Shown in pieces: positions 1-5,001 of a DNA stretch of 7,769 nucleotides. A program made the position numbers and the translations under genes. This stretch comes from JBLNDG01 sp050261415 (GTDB taxonomy: Bacteria > Bacillota > Clostridia > Lutisporales > Lutisporaceae), in contig JBLNDG010000256.1 in NCBI GenBank assembly GCA_050261415.1, forward strand, positions 1 to 7,769, in the 5' to 3' direction. How positions within the stretch are numbered: position 1 is the stretch's first letter; each line of letters opens with the position of its first letter. Under the pieces are notes generated by a model. That model saw only the letters and a list, made by a program, of their open reading frames with translations. It ran no database searches and was not told the DNA's origin.

Positions 1-42
1 TATATCCAGTTGTATTACTGCAGTATCATTATACTCTATCAT
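1..42 (-). CDS. Start of the probable [2Fe-2S] subunit of the molybdenum hydroxylase (partial, cut by window edge)
   Basis: An ATG at 40-42 on the minus strand overlaps the TGA stop of the FAD subunit gene as ATGA, and its frame stays open to the window edge, giving MIEYNDTAVIQLDI. The purine-rich stretch GGGTGGTGG just upstream, in the end of the FAD gene, can serve as the SD. Three-subunit xanthine dehydrogenase-family operons commonly run Mo subunit, FAD subunit, then a small subunit of about 150-170 residues carrying two [2Fe-2S] clusters. Such subunits begin with a short beta strand followed by an Asn-Gly turn, and 'VIQLDI' fits the strand. The cluster cysteines lie outside the window, so the product is inferred from operon order and the overlap. 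Confidence 0.6.
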   Translation of the reverse strand, partial: MIEYNDTAVIQLDI

Positions 43-878
43 AGCATGCCACCACCCAGTGCTTTTAATGTTGTATCCAGCATGTTTTTCAAAACATATC
101 TTTTATACTCTGCAGAGCCATGGATGTTCTCAAATATTGGCGCCGGCAGATGGCTAATTGCCTGTTCTATCCTTAATTCCTCCGGAACACTCTTATTGTT
201 TATCTCCTTCTCCATTTCCGCAGATCTGAATGGGAAAGCACTAACCCCGCTGAACGCCATCCTGATATGTTCTCCTTTTTTTAGGGCTGCCATGCTAATA
301 AGCGGATAGCCTATTTCCCCTTGCCTTGTCCTTTTCATGCAAATATACGGCAGCTTGGCGTAGTTCATTTTTGTTATGAACTGCACAAGCATATCCCCAT
401 CCTTCAACTTCATCTGCCTGTCGAAAATCTTATTTATAGGCAGAATCCTTTTTCCCTTTTTTCCATATATCATTACTTTACTCTCTGCAACAAGATGCCC
501 GAGCACAGCTTCTCTATACACTATTTTCCCGCAGACATTCCCTCCGATGGTTATTTTGCTGCGGGCCGTGTGGTCGGCGGGAAGCTTTGAAGTTTCACCC
601 AACAATGGAAACAACCCGCTTTCGGCAATACAGGTCAAAGGGACAGCCGCTCCGGTGATGAGTTCATTGCCTGTTACTTCAAATCTGCTGCACTCAGGGA
701 TACCCTTGATATCTATAACTGCCTCTGTATATATGTCATTCCTTCTTCCCATTGTAATTATTTCTGTACCTCCTGAATAATACAACGGATTTTTATTCGC
801 CTTGTTCAGCTTTAAATATAATTCCAATGCCTCTTCCAGTGAGTCAGGTCTATAATATGAGAAGTCAAATGCTATCAC
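39..878 (-). CDS. FAD-binding subunit of a xanthine dehydrogenase/aldehyde oxidase-family molybdenum hydroxylase
   Basis: This 279-residue protein is the medium subunit (XdhB/CoxM type, PCMH fold). It should bind FAD and pass electrons from the [2Fe-2S] clusters to NAD+ or another acceptor in the cytoplasm. Visible marks are the N-terminal YYRP (8-11), the first FAD pyrophosphate loop SGGTEI (35-40), the second FAD loop TIGGN (110-114), and a C-terminal GSAEYKRYVLKNML (254-267), typical of the CO dehydrogenase flavoprotein C-terminal domain. Length is normal for the family. The start is GTG: an in-frame TAA lies six codons upstream, and the next Met (43) comes after the first FAD loop. The gene overlaps the Mo subunit gene by 14 bases, and its SD is AAAGGGGGGG at 886-895. 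After TIGGN the usual 'SP-x-x-D' segment is replaced by CGKIVYREAV (116-125), which suggests a particular subclade. Substrate unknown. Confidence 0.93.
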   Translation of the reverse strand: MIAFDFSYYRPDSLEEALELYLKLNKANKNPLYYSGGTEIITMGRRNDIYTEAVIDIKGIPECSRFEVTGNELITGAAVPLTCIAESGLFPLLGETSKLPADHTARSKITIGGNVCGKIVYREAVLGHLVAESKVMIYGKKGKRILPINKIFDRQMKLKDGDMLVQFITKMNYAKLPYICMKRTRQGEIGYPLISMAALKKGEHIRMAFSGVSAFPFRSAEMEKEINNKSVPEELRIEQAISHLPAPIFENIHGSAEYKRYVLKNMLDTTLKALGGGML

Positions 879-3207
879 TGCATTTCCCCCCCTTTACCCT
901 CCAGATTAGCTCAGGAGTGAGCGGCAAATGGTTCAGCGGTACTTCCGCTGCAGAGGACAAGCTGTTTGCCAGTGCCGCCGGCATCCCTATAACGCCAAAT
1001 TCTCCTATACCCCGGGCACCATAAGGGGCATCCGACTGGGGGGATTCCACGAAGTCCGGTATATACTCAGGATTTTCCCCAAGCCTTATAACAGGATATG
1101 TTCTTAGTTGTTCGTTCAGTACAGTACCCTCCTCTGAAAATAGTAATGCTTCCCTGTTCGCAAAACTCAACCCAAGATTCATACCTCCTGCAATCTGCCC
1201 TTTTACCAAACTAGCGTTTACAGTTTTTCCTGCGTCGATAACACAAGCTGCTTTTATAATTCTGTAGGTATACTCCTTTTCATCGAGCTCCACCTCCACT
1301 GCTGCTGCACCTACGTTCCATTCAGGACCGGGGTTGCCTTTTCCTGTCGAAGGGTCCGGATAAGAAAGATTCTTAAGAGTATAGCTTCCTCTGCCTATGA
1401 TTTGCCCCCCAATTGTATTTCCATTGGGACATACATACCCGAATGCGATATCCTTAATATCAATTCTTACATTGCTGTTGCTCTTCAGATAGACCCTGCC
1501 TTCCCCAACTTCCAGCTCCTCCGGCGGATACCCCAATACTATGGCGGCAATCCCTGTCAATTGACAGATAACATCTTCTGCTGCCTCCAGAACAGCATTG
1601 CCCACCAGCATAATTGTCCTGCTCGCGGCAGTTTTCCAGTGTTCGGGATCAGTCTGAGTATTCACTTCCATTTTTACGTGGACCTGATCCGGACTCATTT
1701 TTAATCTTTCAGCCAGTATCTGTGCAAGGGCGGTTTTTGTTCCCTGACCAATCTCAACTGCAGCACAATTAAGGTTGATGCTTCCATCCTGGTTGAAAGT
1801 GAGGATTGCTCCTGCTCCTGCATCCGTCGGTGTGTTTGAGTTCTTCCAAAAGCAGCTTACACCTTTTGCCCTCAGTTTTCCCTTCATATTCCTGGTTACC
1901 TCTCCCCCATTCCAGTTCATATATTCAGCCAGCTTTTGAATACACATCGGTAAATTGCCCAGGTTGCTTTTATTCAGAACAGTTTGGGTAGGACTGGTAT
2001 CACCCGGCAAAATTGCATTCTTTAATCTCAATTCCAGGGGGTCAATTCCAAGCTCGGCAGCCATTAAATCCATTGTTCTTTCTACTGCGAAGGTCAGCTC
2101 TGGGTGCCCAAATCCCCTGAAGGCCGTAGCATATGGATGGTTTGTGTATATGCAGAAGGAATCGCACCAAACATTATCTATATTGTATGGCCCTGTGCAA
2201 TCCACCGCTGCAGCTCTGCTTATTACTGTAGCTCTGTCGGAATACGCACCGCCGTCAAAATAAAACGTTATCTCTGCAGCAGTAAGCTTTCCGTTCCCTG
2301 TGGCTCCAAGCTTTATCCTTGCCTCAAGCCCTATATGGACCGGGGAAGTAATCAAATCTTCCTCCCGTTCATTGGTTAGCTTTACTGCTCTCCCTCCTAC
2401 CGCTCTGCTGCAAAGGTACACAATAAACTCCAACTGTACTGCAGTCTTACCGCCGTAAGCTCCGCCGACCAGCGGCACATTGACAACGACTTTTCCGGGG
2501 TCAATATCAAAGAAATAGCTTATCAGTTCTTTTATATAAAAGGGGGACTGCGACGCTGAATGTATGACAACCTGTCCATCCGGCAATATTTCTGCCATCA
2601 CGCTTCTTGTCTCCATTGCGGCATGGTCTGAGGGCGGAAACGAAAAGCTTGCTTCTGTAATTACCTCGCTTTCACCCCAGCCTATCTCCATATTCCCTTT
2701 CCTTATTTTTGTATGGTTTGCAATGTTCGTACCAGGTTTCGGAAAAACTTCTTCCAGGAGCTTATATTCACCCAGCTTCTCATGAACCAATGGTGCACCG
2801 GCTCTTATGGCTTCCCCCGGAGAATTAACTACAGGCAGCGGTTCATATTCCACCTTTATTAACCCTGCTGCCCTTTTGGCTTCTGCTTCAGTATCAGCCA
2901 CTACCACTGCTACCGGTTCACCGTTGTATCTCACTTTATCTATGGCAATTGGCGGCCTGTCGATAATTGAAGATCCCACCAGATAAGGGAAATATTTTCC
3001 TGTTAATACTGCCCGCACTCCAGGGGCTCTTATTGCTACTCCGCAGTCAACAGAAACTATTCTTGCATGGGCATGAGGGCTTGTCAGCATTCTTGCATGC
3101 AGCAGCCCCACATTATCATAATCATTGGTATAGCGGGCTTTACCTGTTACTTTATCCCAAGACTCCTTTCTGGGTACACTTTTACCTATCACAGAAAAAT
3201 CGCTCAT
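865..3207 (-). CDS. Molybdenum cofactor-binding subunit of a xanthine dehydrogenase/aldehyde oxidase-family enzyme
   Basis: This 780-residue catalytic large subunit (XdhA/CoxL type) should bind molybdopterin and hydroxylate a carbon of an N-heterocycle or aldehyde using water. It opens with the small hammerhead domain: VIGKSVPRKESWDKVTGKA (6-24), then LLHARMLTSPHAHARI (35-50). Cofactor-domain motifs follow: SQSPF (219-223), with Gln220 in the usual Mo-proximal Gln position; GGAYGGKT (248-255); AFRGFG (362-367); EIGQGT (485-490); GQIAGG (670-675); and GARGIGEFG (730-738), whose Glu736 matches the catalytic general base. The CO dehydrogenase active-site loop AYRCSFR is absent, so this is not a form I CO dehydrogenase. 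The position of bovine XDH Glu802, right after GGK, is Thr255, so purine specificity should not be assumed. Length is usual. The ATG has a good SD six bases upstream. It is the first gene of the operon. Confidence 0.95.
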   Translation of the reverse strand: MSDFSVIGKSVPRKESWDKVTGKARYTNDYDNVGLLHARMLTSPHAHARIVSVDCGVAIRAPGVRAVLTGKYFPYLVGSSIIDRPPIAIDKVRYNGEPVAVVVADTEAEAKRAAGLIKVEYEPLPVVNSPGEAIRAGAPLVHEKLGEYKLLEEVFPKPGTNIANHTKIRKGNMEIGWGESEVITEASFSFPPSDHAAMETRSVMAEILPDGQVVIHSASQSPFYIKELISYFFDIDPGKVVVNVPLVGGAYGGKTAVQLEFIVYLCSRAVGGRAVKLTNEREEDLITSPVHIGLEARIKLGATGNGKLTAAEITFYFDGGAYSDRATVISRAAAVDCTGPYNIDNVWCDSFCIYTNHPYATAFRGFGHPELTFAVERTMDLMAAELGIDPLELRLKNAILPGDTSPTQTVLNKSNLGNLPMCIQKLAEYMNWNGGEVTRNMKGKLRAKGVSCFWKNSNTPTDAGAGAILTFNQDGSINLNCAAVEIGQGTKTALAQILAERLKMSPDQVHVKMEVNTQTDPEHWKTAASRTIMLVGNAVLEAAEDVICQLTGIAAIVLGYPPEELEVGEGRVYLKSNSNVRIDIKDIAFGYVCPNGNTIGGQIIGRGSYTLKNLSYPDPSTGKGNPGPEWNVGAAAVEVELDEKEYTYRIIKAACVIDAGKTVNASLVKGQIAGGMNLGLSFANREALLFSEEGTVLNEQLRTYPVIRLGENPEYIPDFVESPQSDAPYGARGIGEFGVIGMPAALANSLSSAAEVPLNHLPLTPELIWRVKGGKCSDSI
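886..895 (-). promoter_or_regulatory. Ribosome binding site of the FAD subunit gene, made of a G7 run
   Basis: On the minus strand AAAGGGGGGG ends seven bases before the GTG start at 876-878 and lies inside the last codons of the Mo subunit gene (Lys772-Gly773-Gly774). It is the only SD-like sequence near the GTG. The gene therefore depends on a homopolymeric SD and probably on translational coupling across the 14-base overlap. The G7 run is also a potential slippage site. Confidence 0.6.
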
Positions 3208-3213
3208 ACACTA

Positions 3214-3220
3214 CTCCTTA
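3214..3220 (-). promoter_or_regulatory. Ribosome binding site of the Mo subunit gene
   Basis: TAAGGAG on the minus strand lies six bases before the ATG at 3205-3207. This fixes the start that gives the family-typical N-terminus VIGKSVPRKE. Confidence 0.8.
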
Positions 3221-3249
3221 ACAAATTAATTCTCTTATAAAAATATATT

Positions 3250-3273
3250 TGCTCAGGATTTGTTATATGAGCA
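3250..3273 (-). promoter_or_regulatory. Short inverted repeat upstream of the hydroxylase operon, possible operator (weak)
   Basis: The arms TGCTCA and TGAGCA are separated by 12 bases, about 45 bases before the start of the Mo subunit gene and beside TA-rich sequence (TATATT, TATAAG) that could hold a -10 element. I find no convincing -35 at the right spacing. A six-base dyad in a 170-base gap can easily arise by chance, so this is only a candidate site. Confidence 0.2.
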
Positions 3274-3295
3274 TTAAGTGATATTTATCCCGGCA

Positions 3296-3338
3296 CAGAG
3301 AAAGACCATATTGACTATGTCAGTATGGTCTTTCTCTG
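3296..3338 (-). terminator. Long hairpin between the MFS gene and the hydroxylase operon, probable terminator
   Basis: CAGAGAAAGACCATA (3296-3310) is perfectly complementary to TATGGTCTTTCTCTG (3324-3338). The inner five-base arms TTGAC and GTCAG close on a TAT loop, so the hairpin has about 20 pairs. The innermost arms contain one G-U pair when read on the plus strand and one mismatch when read on the minus strand. It begins 42 bases after the stop codon of the efflux pump gene. No long T run follows on either side. However, in both orientations the core GACC/GGTC stem is followed by TTTCTCT, paired to AGAGAAA on the other side, which is the layout of a bidirectional intrinsic terminator. 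On this reading the pump and the hydroxylase operon are separate transcription units. Confidence 0.5.
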
Positions 3339-3380
3339 CAATCCGTTTTTCAAAGATTTTATTAAATTATATATCAATTA

Positions 3381-4841
3381 CTAATCGCTGACCGCCTTTT
3401 CTTTCAGCCCGCTGCCAAGTGTCAGGGACAGCACCAGAGAAAGTACAGAAAGAAGCATAAATACAACATATACCAAATGCAAGCCTGAGTTAACGGAAGC
3501 CTTGATTTGCTCAATTGTAATCCCGCTTTTTAAAACTGAAGCTGAGTACAGGCTGTTTGGATCTATCCCTCTAAACCCTAAAGCAGTAAAGTAATCTACT
3601 ATTCTTGAGTTGAACAATCCGCCAAAAATGCTTACCCCAATTGTCTGTCCCAGTGTTCGTACCAGGGAATTTGAAGCAGTTGCCGCTCCTCTCTTCTCAT
3701 AGCCTACGGATTCTTGCACTACTATGGTCAAAGTGGTAAACGCCCCGCCAAAGCCAAAGCCCATTATAAATGAATAAATTATAACTGATATCAGCGAAGA
3801 CTTTACCCCAAGCAGCAGCAGGAAGGCACAGCTTATAAGCAGAATCAGTGAAGACAAAGCGATTACAAGCCTTTCTCCGTACTTTGGTATGGCCTTTGCC
3901 AATATAACGGAGGATAAAAGCCAGGCAACGGACATAGGTGCCAGGGAAAGCCCGGAGATAGTCGCACCGAAGCCCAGAATATTCTGTATATAGATTGGCA
4001 TATATACATCTGCTCCTATCAGGACAGCGGATATCATAAAGCTTATAATGTTAACTATAGTGTTCATTTTCGTAAATATTTCAAAGGGAACAATAGGCTC
4101 AGCAGCCTTCTTTTCTATAAAATAAAATATAAACAGGAGTACGGCAGTAATAATGCTGGTAGCAGCTATTGACGGTGAATAAATACCGCTGCCCTTTTTC
4201 CCCGACAGTATTCCATACATAAGTACCACGATTGCGGCAGATAAAGCCAAAGTACCTGCAAAATCTATCTTATGCCTCTTTACTTCATAGTCTTCCTTGA
4301 GATTTCTCCGAAGCAGTATGATTGATATAATACCAAAAGGGATGTTAATAAAGAAAACCCAATGCCACGATAGTGTGTCTATAAGGAATCCCCCCAGAAA
4401 GGGGCCTGCCAGGCTGGATATTCCCCATACCGAGCTTACCCAGCCCTGGACCTTTGCCCTTTCTGCAAGGCTGAACACGTCCCCTACTATTGTGTATGTG
4501 ACGGTAAAAATCGCTCCTGCGCCCAAGCCCTGTATCGCGCGGAAAAATATAAGCTGGTACATGTTCTGGGATATTCCGCATAAGGAACTTCCCAGAAGGA
4601 ATATTATGATTCCGGCAGATAATGTGTTCTTCCTTCCATACAGGTCTGACAATTTTCCATATATAGGCGTAGAAATGGCCGATGTCAGTAAATATAACGA
4701 AAATACCCAGCTAATGAGTTCAAATCCGTTCAGTGCCTTTACAATTGTCGGCACAGCTGTGGTTACGACTGTTCCTTCAACTGCTCCAAGGAACATGGCA
4801 ACCATAATTGCTATAACTATATTTCTTTTTCTGTTATCCAT
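3381..4841 (-). CDS. DHA2-family MFS drug/metabolite efflux transporter (14 transmembrane helices)
   Basis: This is a proton-driven inner-membrane exporter of the QacA/EmrB type; the substrate is unknown. The protein has 486 residues from the ATG at 4839-4841, preceded by ATGGAG with an eight-base gap. An upstream in-frame ATG at 4863-4865 (494 residues) has no SD, so the shorter form is preferred. In 486-residue numbering: helix 1 carries AVEGTVVTTAVPTI (20-33), the DHA2 version of motif D1 with Glu where Asp is common. Loop 2-3 carries motif A, GKLSDLYGRK (62-71). The motif C region in helix 5 is GPFLGG (146-151), followed by WHWVFFINIPFG (160-171), characteristic of the 14-helix DHA2 group. 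YMPIYIQNILG (280-290) and RTLGQTIGVSIFGGLF (395-410) mark the second half. The length agrees with DHA2 pumps. No regulator gene adjoins it. The hydroxylase operon lies downstream but is separated by a hairpin, so a functional link is unproven. Confidence 0.93.
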   Translation of the reverse strand: MDNRKRNIVIAIMVAMFLGAVEGTVVTTAVPTIVKALNGFELISWVFSLYLLTSAISTPIYGKLSDLYGRKNTLSAGIIIFLLGSSLCGISQNMYQLIFFRAIQGLGAGAIFTVTYTIVGDVFSLAERAKVQGWVSSVWGISSLAGPFLGGFLIDTLSWHWVFFINIPFGIISIILLRRNLKEDYEVKRHKIDFAGTLALSAAIVVLMYGILSGKKGSGIYSPSIAATSIITAVLLFIFYFIEKKAAEPIVPFEIFTKMNTIVNIISFMISAVLIGADVYMPIYIQNILGFGATISGLSLAPMSVAWLLSSVILAKAIPKYGERLVIALSSLILLISCAFLLLLGVKSSLISVIIYSFIMGFGFGGAFTTLTIVVQESVGYEKRGAATASNSLVRTLGQTIGVSIFGGLFNSRIVDYFTALGFRGIDPNSLYSASVLKSGITIEQIKASVNSGLHLVYVVFMLLSVLSLVLSLTLGSGLKEKAVSD

Positions 4842-4849
4842 ATAAAATT

Positions 4850-4854
4850 CTCCA
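4850..4854 (-). promoter_or_regulatory. Ribosome binding site that decides the start of the MFS gene
   Basis: TGGAG on the minus strand lies eight bases before the ATG at 4839-4841. Upstream of the alternative ATG at 4863-4865 the sequence is GTAACACTGA with no SD, so initiation at the inner ATG is more likely. Confidence 0.6.
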
Positions 4855-4870
4855 TCCTTCTGCATTCAGT

Positions 4871-4885
4871 GTTACAAAGCGTTAC
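4871..4885 (-). repeat. Direct repeat GTAAC-N5-GTAAC upstream of the MFS gene
   Basis: On the minus strand GTAAC occurs twice with ten-base periodicity (GTAACGCTTTGTAAC), about 30-45 bases before the preferred start of the pump gene. Spacing of one helical turn is compatible with a protein site in the 5' leader. The units are short, so chance is a real alternative. The same 135-base gap also holds a 12-base AT palindrome (ATTTTTAAAAAT, 4935-4946). I see no -35/-10 pair there that I would defend. Confidence 0.25.
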
Positions 4886-4982
4886 TCTTCATATATTACC
4901 ATAAAAGCGGTCAAATATATAACGGCAATTCCACATTTTTAAAAATCACATGTAATATAATGAAAATATCTATGGATAGTGT

Positions 4983-5001
4983 GAAGCTTTGAACAAGCTT
5001 C
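4983..5001 (-). terminator. Small hairpin at the end of the secA-like gene, weak terminator candidate
   Basis: GAAGCTT (4983-4989) pairs with AAGCTTC (4995-5001) around a five-base loop, overlapping the TAG stop of the secA-like gene. The stem is short and mostly A/T, and the bases that follow on the minus strand (ACACTATCC) contain no T run. It could be a weak attenuating structure or an accident. Without a better terminator in the 4866-5000 gap, read-through into the MFS gene is possible. Confidence 0.2.

Noticed and set aside
376..780. Plus-strand open frame (134 codons) opposite the FAD subunit gene
   Set aside because: The opposite strand encodes a well-supported flavoprotein with both FAD loops. 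The plus frame shows no recognisable features.
865..3207. Form I CO dehydrogenase large subunit (CoxL)
   Set aside because: The diagnostic AYRCSFR active-site loop is absent, and the equivalent region reads GGAYGGKT and AFRGFG as in the XDH/aldehyde oxidase branch.
4345..4581. Minus-strand frame of 78 codons inside the efflux pump gene
   Set aside because: It lies wholly within the MFS gene in another frame and shows no sign of being a frameshifted part of the pump, whose main frame is intact.
4297..4845. Long plus-strand open frame (182 codons) opposite the 5' half of the efflux pump gene
   Set aside because: It is antisense to a clear MFS gene, has no SD or family features, and its composition is the mirror of hydrophobic codons. 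It is a shadow frame.
4935..4946. AT palindrome ATTTTTAAAAAT as an operator or terminator
   Set aside because: Simple A/T runs are expected in AT-rich intergenic DNA. It has no GC core and no following T tract.
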